Positions 1 through 9,308 are shown, counted from the first letter of the stretch. The stretch: 64,000 nucleotides of DNA from Muribaculaceae bacterium Isolate-036 (Harlan) (GCA_003833075.1 RIAY01000005.1:1-64000); one strand, 5' to 3'. The notes: generated by a model not told the origin, from the sequence alone. Numbers and translations are program-made.

Positions 1-2
1 CC

Positions 3-98
3 GACACCTCTCATTTGGTCGATCTCTTCGACAAAACTAAATCTCAAAATTTCAATGTTCTCTACGACCCAAGTGGACCAAATTTATTTAATTTTTAA
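3..98 (+). CDS. C-terminal end of an upstream gene (partial)
   Basis: An open frame enters from the window edge and stops at TAA 96-98. It gives 31 residues ending DPSGPNLFNF, of ordinary mixed composition. It is followed at once by a hairpin, as expected for a gene end. There is no start in the window and no family can be assigned. The alternative is a chance open frame, since it is so short. Confidence 0.4.
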   Translation, partial: DTSHLVDLFDKTKSQNFNVLYDPSGPNLFNF

Positions 99-126
99 CT
101 AGCTCCCATTTTTATGGGACACTAGT
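98..126 (+). terminator. Hairpin between the partial gene and the next cluster
   Basis: An inverted repeat pairs ACTAG (98-102) with CTAGT (122-126) and CCCAT (105-109) with ATGGG (114-118) around a T4 loop. No T-run follows, so it is a weak intrinsic terminator at best. It separates the incoming gene from the next cluster. Confidence 0.4.
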
Positions 127-141
127 GAAATATTATATAAT

Positions 142-606
142 ATGATAATGCTAAAACCGATTCTCAACATAAGAATGCTATTGTTGGCCCTAATAGTGAT
201 AAGCATAAGTCAGACGGGCACATCTCAGATAGTTATAGACAGCAAGTTCAAGCCCCTCAGTTATGAAGAGTTGATGATGCAGGCTCAGGCAGAAGCTGCC
301 TATAATGCACAGATGAAACAGCGATTTGAACAATATCAAGACGAGGCTTATCGCAGATACAACAAGCAGGATTGGTACGGATTCCTGACATATTCAAATT
401 ACGCTCTCGAAACAGGCTGGTATAATTCTCAACTATACTATGACAGAGGCGTAGTATATGAACGCCTTAATAACTTCAAGCAAGCAAAGAAAGAATATAA
501 AAAAGCCAAGAAAAAAGGTTATGCTTATGCCGAAAGAGCATTAGAGGCTTGCAAACAGCATGAAAAAGAGTATAAACGTAGAATGAAAAATAAGCGAAAA
601 AAGTAG
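142..606 (+). CDS. Secreted small TPR-like protein
   Basis: 154 residues. The N-terminus has a hydrophobic signal-like segment (about residues 8-28, LNIRMLLLALIVISISQTG), so export is likely. Residues about 50-135 form a helical region with TPR-like spacing (YNKQDWYGFLTYSNYALE, then YDRGVVYERLNNFKQAKKEY). The C-terminus is very basic (KRRMKNKRKK). It is the first of six co-directional genes, several with tetratricopeptide or other repeats. No specific function can be assigned. Confidence 0.6.
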   Translation: MIMLKPILNIRMLLLALIVISISQTGTSQIVIDSKFKPLSYEELMMQAQAEAAYNAQMKQRFEQYQDEAYRRYNKQDWYGFLTYSNYALETGWYNSQLYYDRGVVYERLNNFKQAKKEYKKAKKKGYAYAERALEACKQHEKEYKRRMKNKRKK

Positions 607-673
607 GGAACAATGTTTACCATCGCATGGACAAAGTCATAAAGGATAAACTAATTTCAATGACATCATAATA

Positions 674-1198
674 ATGACGAAATTCCCTTTTATCGCAATC
701 GGCCTAATGATGGTAATGACTTCATGTGGCTCTGACAAGACTGAAGAATCTACCGAGTACAACTACAAGAATACCTTTGAGGATATTTCGCTTTATTCAG
801 CAATAAGCCCCACGTCCATAGAATGCTACGATGATGTGGAGTATGACGAATACGAGGATGTGGACTTGTCTGCCCAAGTAACCTACTACACTTCTGAGGG
901 CAACTATATCTATGTAACTCGCGACGAGTATGGCAATATCTCCGGGCATGACATGAACGGAAATTATATCAGCGGACACTCGGATCAATATGGGAATACG
1001 ACAATCCATGATATGAACGGGAATTATGTCTACTCCTATTCAGACGGCTACGGCAACACCACAACTCATGACATGAACGGCAACTACACCTACTCCTATA
1101 CTGATGACTATGGGAATACAACAGGCCACGACATGAATGGCAACTATTACTCCGCCTATACTGACGATTTCGGATATACAACCGTAACGACTTATTGA
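674..1198 (+). CDS. Lipoprotein with four 20-residue tandem repeats
   Basis: 174 residues. A lipobox-like sequence (MMVMTSCGS) puts the acylated cysteine at residue 18, so it is probably an outer-membrane or periplasmic lipoprotein. Residues 22-80 are acidic. From residue 84 to the end it consists of a perfectly 20-residue-periodic repeat of the form D-x-Y-G-N-T-T-x-H-D-M-N-G-N-Y, four full copies plus a degenerate fifth. The repeat loosely recalls YD/RHS-type beta repeats, but I would not assign that family. The next gene starts 8 nt after the stop. Confidence 0.6.
   Translation: MTKFPFIAIGLMMVMTSCGSDKTEESTEYNYKNTFEDISLYSAISPTSIECYDDVEYDEYEDVDLSAQVTYYTSEGNYIYVTRDEYGNISGHDMNGNYISGHSDQYGNTTIHDMNGNYVYSYSDGYGNTTTHDMNGNYTYSYTDDYGNTTGHDMNGNYYSAYTDDFGYTTVTTY
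923..1195 (+). repeat. 60-bp coding tandem repeat (20 aa x 4.5)
   Basis: In-frame 60-bp units encode D-x-Y-G-N-x-x-x-H-D-M-N-G-N-Y followed by five variable residues. Starts are at 923, 983, 1043, 1103 and 1163 (partial). Third-codon positions differ between units, so the array is not a very recent duplication. The protein core HDMNGNY is identical in all four full copies. Confidence 0.85.
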
Positions 1199-1206
1199 CC
1201 TGCACT

Positions 1207-2046
1207 ATGAAGAAAACTTTCAAAATAATCGGAGGCATATTCCTTGCTTTGATAGTGATTGGCAACATCGTTAAGTTGGTAGCCAAGCCTTCCTATGAGA
1301 ACTCCATTGAAGCGCAGATAAAAAGGGCAAATAGGAATTGCCCGATCCCAGTAGCCAACGGCATAGGGCAAGTATCATCCATTACGCTTGAAGATAATTC
1401 TCTTACATACAGAATAGACTATCGTCCTGGACACATCAACATAGATGCGTTTAAGAATAATCCCGATGCCACCCGTGCCATGTTCTATCTTTCCTTTGTG
1501 TGCCTGCAAGCCCAAGGAAGCTATGTTGAGAAGATGATAAATGAGCTTGTCTCAAAAGGAATTGGACTAAAAGTGTTAGTATCTGACGGAACCGGGGACA
1601 AACTTGCCTCTGTAATGACTCCGGAATATATCGCGAGAATGAAGCGTGAGGTTAATCTTAATCCTTCGGAAGCACTGCACGAAGCATTGGAATTAAAGCT
1701 GGCTATAGAAACGACAGGACTACCATCGCAAATTGACGAAGGTATGGTAATGACCGGAATGAAGCTTGAAGGGAACAATATAGTAGTAAGCGTCGATATG
1801 TCGGAAGATATATACGACCTTGATATAATGGAAGAATCGTCTACAGAGCTCGCAATGTCGTTGTTGAACGAAGTCAATGCAGGAGACCCGGAGTTGGGAG
1901 CATTGTTTGATTTATGCAAAGTATCTCATTCCGGCTTAGTATATAGGGCGATTGGCTCTAAGACAAATAGACATGTCGATATAGGACTTTCCAGTGAACA
2001 AATTCGGAAAGGGCGCAAAACTCCAAGTCAAGTCAATATCAGATAA
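1207..2046 (+). CDS. Membrane-anchored protein of unknown function
   Basis: 279 residues from the ATG at 1207. An upstream in-frame start at 1195 would overlap the previous gene; MKKTFKIIGG is a more natural N-terminus. One hydrophobic segment (about residues 7-23) acts as a signal anchor. The rest is soluble and mixed, with no motif I recognise. It ends 2 nt before the next start, so the two are probably translationally coupled. Confidence 0.55.
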   Translation: MKKTFKIIGGIFLALIVIGNIVKLVAKPSYENSIEAQIKRANRNCPIPVANGIGQVSSITLEDNSLTYRIDYRPGHINIDAFKNNPDATRAMFYLSFVCLQAQGSYVEKMINELVSKGIGLKVLVSDGTGDKLASVMTPEYIARMKREVNLNPSEALHEALELKLAIETTGLPSQIDEGMVMTGMKLEGNNIVVSVDMSEDIYDLDIMEESSTELAMSLLNEVNAGDPELGALFDLCKVSHSGLVYRAIGSKTNRHVDIGLSSEQIRKGRKTPSQVNIR

Positions 2047-2047
2047 T

Positions 2048-2410
2048 ATGGATACCCTAAAAGATAAAATAATGACTGAGGTGGAGAATCTACGCCGACT
2101 AAAGCGGTCGGTTTTTGGCGACCAATTCCATTCGTGCGATATTGAAGCCTCGGATGTATGTCTATCGGCTGACGTTCTGCCATTATATTGGTATTGGGGA
2201 GCACATTTTCCCAATAATTCTGAATTGGAGATTGAAGAGTATCTTGAAGATGCCGTTGATACATTTCCGACAAAAGCCAATGAGCTTATCCCCCGACTTA
2301 TTACCAGAACTGAGGAACTGGATATTCTATATAAAACACGTCCGTTAGAGTCCTATCGAAAACTTCTTCAGGAATGTTATCACGATTGTTATAATTCTCT
2401 TTTAAGTTAA
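2048..2410 (+). CDS. Small cytosolic protein of unknown function
   Basis: 120 residues from the ATG at 2048 (MDTLKDKIMTEVENLRRL). An earlier in-frame ATG at 1994 lies inside the previous gene and is less likely. It is rich in acidic and aromatic residues (YWYWGAHFPNNSELEIEEYLEDA), with no signal peptide or membrane segment. The family is unknown. Its place in a run of six co-directional genes suggests co-expression. Confidence 0.5.
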   Translation: MDTLKDKIMTEVENLRRLKRSVFGDQFHSCDIEASDVCLSADVLPLYWYWGAHFPNNSELEIEEYLEDAVDTFPTKANELIPRLITRTEELDILYKTRPLESYRKLLQECYHDCYNSLLS

Positions 2411-2446
2411 CCATCACTCAAACACTGTCATTAAGAGTAAAAGACC

Positions 2447-4093
2447 ATGTTACCAGCAGCAGCTCAATTATATAAGTGTCCGCACTGTGGCAAGACAAAA
2501 CCAATGTTGTCACTAATGAGTGGCAACACATTCGGAGGAGAGCTATGGAGCGACGGAAGAGCAATCTATCCGATGCTTCCAAAGCTATCGACTATTCAGA
2601 AATGCTCATGTTGTGGGCGTTATTCACTTTTGGACAAATGGAAGGATACCGGAAGAACCTCAAATAAATCATTTGGAGAAACTGGAGAACTAACATACTC
2701 CGAGGCAAAAGAGGCTTATATCGAATTATCTGCCTCGACGTCAGACTCGTCAGAAATTAGTGCTATTTCTTTTTCGTTCATACAGGCTTACAACGATCAG
2801 TTCAGACGTCCCCGTCCTCGTAAGGCTATTCAAGAGAATAAACTTATAGATTCCATATCGGGCACCTTTTGTTCCCCAGAAGATGAGGACATCCGTCTTG
2901 TAATCAAGGCTACAAAACAAGCAATTGAGACACTGGATAATTCTGAAGATAACCGTTTGCTAAAGGCAGAGTTGCTCCGAGAACTCGGACGTTGGGATGA
3001 AGCCCTAAGAACACTTAGAACCGTAACGAACAATGATGTGAAATGGATTATAGACATTCTAACATATCATATAGCTCTGGAGGATAGTCGTCTACTTCCC
3101 CTTGTTATTGATGGGACGGAGGTTGACTATAGCTGTTGTGCAAATTACGCCACTATTGTCGCGAATAAAGATCTTCCTAATAGTGCTGAGGTTGATAAAA
3201 GCATAGATAGTTTTGTTCAGACTTTATCCCCTGAAATAAGAAAGGATACAGTAAGAGATGCTCTGAGCGGTGTATATGACAGACACTCCAAATCACTCTT
3301 AAAAGTAGTTTCACCTTGTTCCAAACATTTTGAAATTGAAAATCAAACTTATCATATCTGTGACTATGCGTTTTTCCGCAATTTCGATATTGAAAGTTTG
3401 ACCTTTTCTGAGAACCTTCGGTCGATAGGATCTAAATCTCTATATGGATGTAAGAATCTTGAAGTTGTATTCCCAAAAAATGCTATGATTGAATCCATTG
3501 GCGATTGCGCTTTTATGAATTGTAAATCGTTGAAAGAGATTGGCTTTATTGACAGTGTCCAGTTCCTCGGAAGAAGCGTTTTCGCAGGTATGGATAAACT
3601 TGAATCAATCAAGCTGCCTAAAGATTTGCGCCGTATTCCTGAATTTACATTCTTTGAATGCGAATCTCTCAAGGATGTAGAAATTCCCGAGTCTGTCAGC
3701 GTCATCGAGTCATTCTCATTTCAGCATACAGCTATAACACATCTGACTATTCCTAATAGAGTAGTAAAATTGGGCGATGCTGTATTTTCCCGTTGCTTTC
3801 AGTTTGAACAGGTGACATTGCCTAATAGACTGAAAGTAATCCCAGAACGGACATTCAGTTCATGTAAGTATCTTCGGGAAATCGAGATTCCGAAATCAGT
3901 CAATACGATAATGAAAGAGGCTTTCGACGGAACAGAGTCTTTGACAACAGTCCGTTTTCACGGAAAAGTTGAACACATAGACGACACTGCCTTCAAGGAT
4001 TCGGGACTTGAGACCGTTATTGTCCCATTCTGGGCAAAATCGTACTATAAAAAAGTATTCCCAAATCTTACAATCAAATCAGCAATTCTTTAA
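2447..4093 (+). CDS. Zinc-ribbon plus BspA-type leucine-rich-repeat protein
   Basis: 548 residues. Near the N-terminus two CX2C knuckles (CPHC near residue 11, CSCC near residue 51) suggest a treble-clef or ribbon Zn site. Residues about 150-200 are helical (LLKAELLRELGRWDEALRTLRTV), TPR-like. From about residue 290 to the end there are BspA/LRR_5-type repeats (IGDCAFMNCKSLKEI, IPEFTFFECESLKDVEIPESV). BspA repeats usually mediate binding, often at the cell surface. Here there is no signal peptide and the Zn ribbon suggests a cytosolic role. The partner is unknown. Confidence 0.75.
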   Translation: MLPAAAQLYKCPHCGKTKPMLSLMSGNTFGGELWSDGRAIYPMLPKLSTIQKCSCCGRYSLLDKWKDTGRTSNKSFGETGELTYSEAKEAYIELSASTSDSSEISAISFSFIQAYNDQFRRPRPRKAIQENKLIDSISGTFCSPEDEDIRLVIKATKQAIETLDNSEDNRLLKAELLRELGRWDEALRTLRTVTNNDVKWIIDILTYHIALEDSRLLPLVIDGTEVDYSCCANYATIVANKDLPNSAEVDKSIDSFVQTLSPEIRKDTVRDALSGVYDRHSKSLLKVVSPCSKHFEIENQTYHICDYAFFRNFDIESLTFSENLRSIGSKSLYGCKNLEVVFPKNAMIESIGDCAFMNCKSLKEIGFIDSVQFLGRSVFAGMDKLESIKLPKDLRRIPEFTFFECESLKDVEIPESVSVIESFSFQHTAITHLTIPNRVVKLGDAVFSRCFQFEQVTLPNRLKVIPERTFSSCKYLREIEIPKSVNTIMKEAFDGTESLTTVRFHGKVEHIDDTAFKDSGLETVIVPFWAKSYYKKVFPNLTIKSAIL

Positions 4094-4104
4094 TCGTATT
4101 CAAT

Positions 4105-6165
4105 ATGAATCTCCCTAAGATCATAATCAGCTTTATCGCCATGCTCTTTTTAAATATGAACATGGTATGTGCCCAAAACACAGACGGGTATGCCTTCCAA
4201 AGAGCCATTGAAGAGTATCGCAATGGCAACAACGCATCGGCCATTGAATGGTTTGACAAGGAAATCAAAGAACATCCCAACAATGGGTATGCGTTCCTTT
4301 ATCTTGCAACACTACGTTATGAACTGGATGAGTATGGCAAAGCTCTGACAACTATAAACAGTGCAATCGACAAACTGCCTAAGAAGGACAAAGAAATAGG
4401 AGCTGCCGCACTTGGTTACAAGGGTGATATAATGTTGGCACTCCGTGATACCGTAGGCGCTCTGGCGAACTACAGCGATGCAATCAAACTGAATTCTAAT
4501 AATGCGTCACTTCTTATAAATCGTGGCAACGTATATTATGCGCAGAATAACTATATTCTTGCCGATAAAGATTTCCAACGCGTTACAGAACTTGAACCAG
4601 GCGAACCTGTGGGTTACGTTGGACTTGCCCGAACTGCAATTGCTCGCAAGGATTATTCAGCAGCCATAACAAGCCTTGACCACGCATCGCGTCTTGATCC
4701 TGAGAATGCAAGAACCTATGCTTTTCGAGCCGAAGCTTATATCGGATTGAAGAAATGGTCAGAAGCGGTCGATGATATAATAAAATCTCTGAGCATAAAT
4801 GGCGATGCAAAGGCCCACTATCTGATGATTAATATTCCCAATGAAGCCCTCCCTGCAATGAAAGCAAGATTGCAGATTCAGGCAAATAAGGAGTCTAACG
4901 AAGCCGCATGGTACTACTATCTTGGTCAACTCTCGCAAAAGAAAAACAGATATCGTGACGCTATAAAGTTTTATGTAAAGGCCAATGAACGGGATGCCAA
5001 TTCCATTTTCTTGGAGAGAATTGCAGATTGCTACTTTGACCTTGGCGATTACTCACAAGCATTGACACAAGTAGACAAAGCGCTCTCAATGAAACCGGAT
5101 GATGAAGATCTTTATCTTTTAAAAGGGAACATCTATAATGAGATGGGCAATCAGCCTGCGGCAATAGAACAGCTCGACAAATATATCGAGATGACACCCG
5201 AATTTTTCTATGGGTACTATCGTAGAGGCTGGTTCAGGGACGAACAGGATGACAGAGAAGGAGCGATAGATGACTACACAATGGCAATCACTCTTGAACC
5301 CTCCTACGCATATTCATATATAGGTCGTGGTAGAGATTATGAAAAACTCGGACGACGTGATGCAGCGATAGCCGACTACAAGATGGTGTTGGAGCTTGAC
5401 ACAGTTCCGGAACAAGGGTCATGTGCACATTACGCATACTTCTTTCTCGGACAGAATAAGGAGGCAGAAGCGTTTATGCAACGTTATCTTGACAAACCGG
5501 ATGAAGGAGATGCTGATGGCGGAAATTACGATGCCGCTTGTCTTTATTCGCTGATGGGAAATAAAGATAAAGCACTGTACCATCTTAGAGAGGCCCTAAG
5601 CCGAGGTTATCGCCGTTTTGCCCATATCGTCGTTGACCACGATCTTGATAACATTCGCAACACTCAACAATTTCGCGATCTTATACAAGAATACAAGGCC
5701 ATACAGGAACGAGAAAATGTTCCGACTGAAGGTGTTGATACGAACATAATCGGAACATCCTCCGTGAGCAAGACAGCAGAAGTCCCATTTATTAGAGAAC
5801 AAGGCGTAACTAAAGTAAAATGCTCAATTAATGATTTACCGCTTCACTTTGTGTTCGATACGGGGGCCGCAGATGTGACTATTTCAATGGTCGAGGCGAC
5901 CTTCATGTTGAAGAATGGTTATATAAAACCGACTGACATAATTGGTTCGGCTCGTTATATGGATGCAAATGGCGATATATCGGAAGGTACAGCCATCAAT
6001 CTTCGGCATGTAAACTTCGGCGGACTCGAATTGGATAACGTCCGAGCGTCTGTCGTGAGAAATCAGAAGGCTCCGTTGCTCCTTGGTCAGTCTGTATTGG
6101 GACGACTCGGAACAATCGAGATAGACAACTCGAAATCCGTTCTAAGAATAACTGCTTTACATTGA
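4105..6165 (+). CDS. Secreted TPR protein with C-terminal retropepsin-like protease domain
   Basis: 686 residues. A signal peptide (cleavage near VCAQ, residue 24) is followed by a long TPR solenoid (about residues 30-530), with repeated cores such as NRGNVYYAQNNYILADKDF and YLLKGNIYNEMGNQPAAIEQL. Residues about 550-685 match the single-lobe aspartyl protease clan AA: FVFDTGAADVTIS (catalytic Asp near 585) and LLGQSVLGRLG. Such domains act as dimers. It is likely periplasmic. It is the last gene of the left cluster, followed by a 150-nt gap and a new promoter. Substrate is unknown; the domain calls are good. Confidence 0.8.
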   Translation: MNLPKIIISFIAMLFLNMNMVCAQNTDGYAFQRAIEEYRNGNNASAIEWFDKEIKEHPNNGYAFLYLATLRYELDEYGKALTTINSAIDKLPKKDKEIGAAALGYKGDIMLALRDTVGALANYSDAIKLNSNNASLLINRGNVYYAQNNYILADKDFQRVTELEPGEPVGYVGLARTAIARKDYSAAITSLDHASRLDPENARTYAFRAEAYIGLKKWSEAVDDIIKSLSINGDAKAHYLMINIPNEALPAMKARLQIQANKESNEAAWYYYLGQLSQKKNRYRDAIKFYVKANERDANSIFLERIADCYFDLGDYSQALTQVDKALSMKPDDEDLYLLKGNIYNEMGNQPAAIEQLDKYIEMTPEFFYGYYRRGWFRDEQDDREGAIDDYTMAITLEPSYAYSYIGRGRDYEKLGRRDAAIADYKMVLELDTVPEQGSCAHYAYFFLGQNKEAEAFMQRYLDKPDEGDADGGNYDAACLYSLMGNKDKALYHLREALSRGYRRFAHIVVDHDLDNIRNTQQFRDLIQEYKAIQERENVPTEGVDTNIIGTSSVSKTAEVPFIREQGVTKVKCSINDLPLHFVFDTGAADVTISMVEATFMLKNGYIKPTDIIGSARYMDANGDISEGTAINLRHVNFGGLELDNVRASVVRNQKAPLLLGQSVLGRLGTIEIDNSKSVLRITALH

Positions 6166-6277
6166 ATAAATCATGTTACAGTTAACCTTTTATGAATTCC
6201 GTCATAAATAGTATCAATAATTAGCAAGGATGCTAAGTAACATACTCCGGCTTACCCTCTGCAAGCCTAATAATTAG

Positions 6278-6285
6278 TACCTTTG
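6278..6285 (+). promoter_or_regulatory. Bacteroidota -7 element for the 6.3-15.3 kb gene cluster
   Basis: TACCTTTG matches the -7 consensus TAnnTTTG exactly. The -33 element is poor. The implied transcript start (near 6292) lies downstream of a TTG at 6283, so it favours the ATG at 6316 as the first start codon. No comparably good promoter was seen between the following genes. Confidence 0.6.
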
Positions 6286-6315
6286 CATCGTTATAATTTT
6301 ATAGAAAAGTATTTA

Positions 6316-7161
6316 ATGACACCTCAACAAGAACATAATATGGAAGTCGCAGTTCAGTTGTTTAATAACAACTGCGATCTTCAAAATTTAGAGCAAGTAG
6401 GAAACATACTTCTTGCTCTGAAAAAGTTTATCGACATCAACAAATCTTCCAGCGATAGAACTGATGTCATTCTGCCTCGTGTATTCTCGTTTATTGCACT
6501 ATGCAATTATAAAATGGATAACCAAGACAGAGCTTATTGGTGCGCCAAAAAATCCGTTGAACTTGGAGAGGCGGCAATGGAAAACTCTGTCTTCGTTTCA
6601 GACGTGAATCTATACCTTGATCAGCAGGTATTTGCGCTAATTAAAGAACTTGAACAAAATCACGCTGATGAGATTGACTTTGAACGCGGATACCAGGAGG
6701 GTGAAGAGAATATCTTCGATGATTCCAAGATTCAATCTTTACTTCGACAGGTGCGCGATAGTGGTTCAAATACTCTTAGCAAAGAGAATATTAAGATTCT
6801 CATCGAAGTATTAAACAAATTCCATGAGAATGCTTCAAAATTCTTTGAAGCACAGGGAGATGGTTTGCAGGCGTTTCAATATGGTCAAATGATAGAGATG
6901 TTCAAGATGCCTCTCTATTGTGCGTGGCAACTCTACAAATATGGGTGGCACACTGACTTTATGAAGGAGGGCGATTCCCTTTTCCCATATATGATGTTTG
7001 AGTCTAAGGCTATCGAAATGCTAACAGACTTGATAAAACTTTTGGAAACCGAATCGCCATTTACTCTTTTAGAGCGTAATGGCGCAGTAACCAAAGGACT
7101 CCTTCAGATTTATCGTCAGATGATTGCCGACCTCAAATCTGGTAAAATCGAAATAAAATAA
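6316..7161 (+). CDS. Helical protein of unknown function, first gene of the helicase cluster
   Basis: 281 residues from the ATG at 6316, chosen because the upstream promoter's -7 box overlaps an earlier TTG. All-helical character with TPR-like stretches (FSFIALCNYKMDNQDRAYWCAKKSVELGE). No signal peptide, membrane helix or catalytic motif is visible. It is separated from the next gene by 7 nt and so belongs to the same operon as the DUF1848 protein and the methyltransferase-helicase. An adaptor or scaffold role is possible but is inference only. Confidence 0.6.
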   Translation: MTPQQEHNMEVAVQLFNNNCDLQNLEQVGNILLALKKFIDINKSSSDRTDVILPRVFSFIALCNYKMDNQDRAYWCAKKSVELGEAAMENSVFVSDVNLYLDQQVFALIKELEQNHADEIDFERGYQEGEENIFDDSKIQSLLRQVRDSGSNTLSKENIKILIEVLNKFHENASKFFEAQGDGLQAFQYGQMIEMFKMPLYCAWQLYKYGWHTDFMKEGDSLFPYMMFESKAIEMLTDLIKLLETESPFTLLERNGAVTKGLLQIYRQMIADLKSGKIEIK

Positions 7162-7168
7162 TCAAGAA

Positions 7169-8215
7169 ATGGGATTCTTAGATTTTCTTTTTGGAAAAAG
7201 GAAACAGGAGCAACCGAAAGCACAGCCAAAAGCTGTTTCAAAAACTCCGGTTCAGTCCGTTCGGGAACCGATAACACCCAAATCAGTCAACCCTCAGGAG
7301 AAATCGATGTCTTCAAAACCTTCTATTCCAACAATGGAGCCATTCGTTTTCAAATCCGATTGTCATCAACGGTATGAAAACGGCAACGAAGTTATGGGAT
7401 TGCAACAATGTGTCCGCACTGTAAGTGTTGAGAAAAACACAAACGGTTGCCGTGGCTATAAGCTCAACCCCGGTGACGGCTATATCGTTAAAGTTTTTAA
7501 TGATGATCTCGGCAAGCCAAATATGTCGGATAAACCGATGAGAATCGTAAGTAGAACTGCTGATAAGGTTGAACTCCGCGGTTTTCCCATCGAAGCTCAA
7601 ACCCCTTTCGGCTGGCAAGAGGTCGACTATCGCGACTACGGCTTTACTGTGTACTATACAAATGGCAAGGTCTCCAAATGTGTGCTTCACATGTTTGACA
7701 GGAATGTAGACCTTGAGTATCGCAAATCAGATGCCTCCGCACCACTTAAAATCACCGTAAACTCTAACACAGACTCACAATCTTCACAACCTTCAGTCAA
7801 GGCTATAGCTATGGGAGCTCCATTCAGATTTAGTTTTGATGTTACGGTTATAAAACAATATTATAATCAGAGATCTGAGCAAATTAAACTGGAAGACAAA
7901 GTAATCGCCACGATGATTCGCACCGCTAACAATGGCAATATTATGATTAATTTTTCCAACTTAAGCATCCTGAAATCAAAAGGGGTTATCCAAACTAATC
8001 TTTCCTTAGTTCCCGACTTTTCCTACAATCAGGATGCTGAGGGGGACGAGTTTGCATCAGCAGAAATCAATAATTCATGGGCTGCAATGTCCTCTGGCAA
8101 GGAATATGTTTCCCTTTTCCAGATTACAAAACAGAAAGGCAATATGGTATCCTTCATAATAAATAATTTACCCGGAGATCAAGACTTCTACTATCTGATA
8201 ATGTTTCGTCAATAA
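7169..8215 (+). CDS. Two-domain protein of unknown function
   Basis: 348 residues. It begins MGFLDFLFGKRK, followed by a Lys/Gln/Pro-rich linker (to about residue 55). A first beta-rich domain covers about residues 60-195. A second, from about 210 to the end, has beta-rich sequence (FRFSFDVTVIKQYYNQ ... VSFIINNLPGDQDFYYLIMF). No enzyme motif was found. The short N-terminal FLDFLFGK element recurs in spirit in the 14823 gene (MSIFSKLFSKPSK), which may mean a shared amphipathic anchor. Family unknown. Confidence 0.55.
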   Translation: MGFLDFLFGKRKQEQPKAQPKAVSKTPVQSVREPITPKSVNPQEKSMSSKPSIPTMEPFVFKSDCHQRYENGNEVMGLQQCVRTVSVEKNTNGCRGYKLNPGDGYIVKVFNDDLGKPNMSDKPMRIVSRTADKVELRGFPIEAQTPFGWQEVDYRDYGFTVYYTNGKVSKCVLHMFDRNVDLEYRKSDASAPLKITVNSNTDSQSSQPSVKAIAMGAPFRFSFDVTVIKQYYNQRSEQIKLEDKVIATMIRTANNGNIMINFSNLSILKSKGVIQTNLSLVPDFSYNQDAEGDEFASAEINNSWAAMSSGKEYVSLFQITKQKGNMVSFIINNLPGDQDFYYLIMFRQ

Positions 8216-8224
8216 AAAGTAAAT

Positions 8225-9307
8225 ATGGCAAAGAAACAAGAAGATAGATTCGTCACTCTTGACAATGGAGAGGTGGCTAAGGCCACTTTCCCAATTGTCG
8301 TATCTGCAAGTAGAAGTACGGATATACCGGCGTTCTATGCGGATTGGTTCTTTCATAGACTGGAGAAAGGATATTCTGCATGGACGAATCCTTTTAACGG
8401 GGTGAAAAGTTACGTTGGATATGCAGACACCAAATTCATTGTGTTTTGGTCAAAGAATCCACGTCCGTTGCTAAATTATCTTGACGAACTAAAAAAAAGA
8501 GGCATTGGATGTTACATTCAATATACTTTGAATGACTATGAGGAGGAGGGGTTGGAGAAAGGTGTTCGACCTCTGGCTGAACGTATCGAGACATTCAAGC
8601 TTCTTGTGAATAAACTTGGCAAAGGTGCTGTCGTTTGGCGATTTGACCCGCTTATCCTTACAGATAAGATCGATATGGATAAACTACTATCCAAAATCGA
8701 GAATATTGGAGACCAGCTGAACGGGTACACTGAAAAACTCGTTTTCAGTTTCGCCGACATCGTTTCTTATCGGAAAGTCAAGTCAAATCTCGAACGAAGC
8801 CATATCAATTATATTGATTGGAATCCTAAGCAAATGCTTGAATTTGCAGGCCGCCTTGTTGAACTTAACAGGCGAAAAGGCTGGAACTTTATACTTGCCA
8901 CCTGCGGTGAAGCTGCAAATCTTCCCGAAGTAGAACACAACCATTGCGTCGATGACAGACTAATGGTGCGTTTCGGCTCTCATTCGCCCGAATTACTGAA
9001 ATTTCTTGGTGCTGAAGTTATTGACACCGCTCATTCAGATAATCTATTTGCCGAAATTGAGCCGGCCGATATTCCGGAAGATGCAGTAAAAATAGACAAC
9101 GGCAAATATATTGCCATTCGTCAAAATAATAGAGATAAGGGGCAGCGCATTGCTTGTGGATGTATGAAGAGCAAAGATATAGGCGAGTACAATACTTGTC
9201 CACATCTCTGTGAGTATTGCTATGCCAATTCAAGCAAAGAGGTTGCTGTGTGTAACTGGCAGCAACACAAGGCGAATCCTCTTCAAGATACCATAACAGG
9301 GAAATGA
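8225..9307 (+). CDS. DUF1848 protein with C-terminal Fe-S cysteine motif
   Basis: 360 residues. The N-terminal part carries DUF1848 signatures: SASRSTDIPAFYADWFF, FIVFWSKNPRPLL, YTLNDYEEEGLEKGVRPLAE and VVWRFDPLILTD. The C-terminus has CGC near residue 312 and then CPHLCEYCYAN near 327, a CX3CX2C arrangement like the [4Fe-4S] site of radical SAM enzymes but at the opposite end of the chain. To my knowledge the family's reaction is uncharacterised. It lies 9 nt after the previous gene and 1 nt before the helicase gene, which implies coupled translation and a shared pathway. Confidence 0.85.
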   Translation: MAKKQEDRFVTLDNGEVAKATFPIVVSASRSTDIPAFYADWFFHRLEKGYSAWTNPFNGVKSYVGYADTKFIVFWSKNPRPLLNYLDELKKRGIGCYIQYTLNDYEEEGLEKGVRPLAERIETFKLLVNKLGKGAVVWRFDPLILTDKIDMDKLLSKIENIGDQLNGYTEKLVFSFADIVSYRKVKSNLERSHINYIDWNPKQMLEFAGRLVELNRRKGWNFILATCGEAANLPEVEHNHCVDDRLMVRFGSHSPELLKFLGAEVIDTAHSDNLFAEIEPADIPEDAVKIDNGKYIAIRQNNRDKGQRIACGCMKSKDIGEYNTCPHLCEYCYANSSKEVAVCNWQQHKANPLQDTITGK

Positions 9308-9308
9308 T

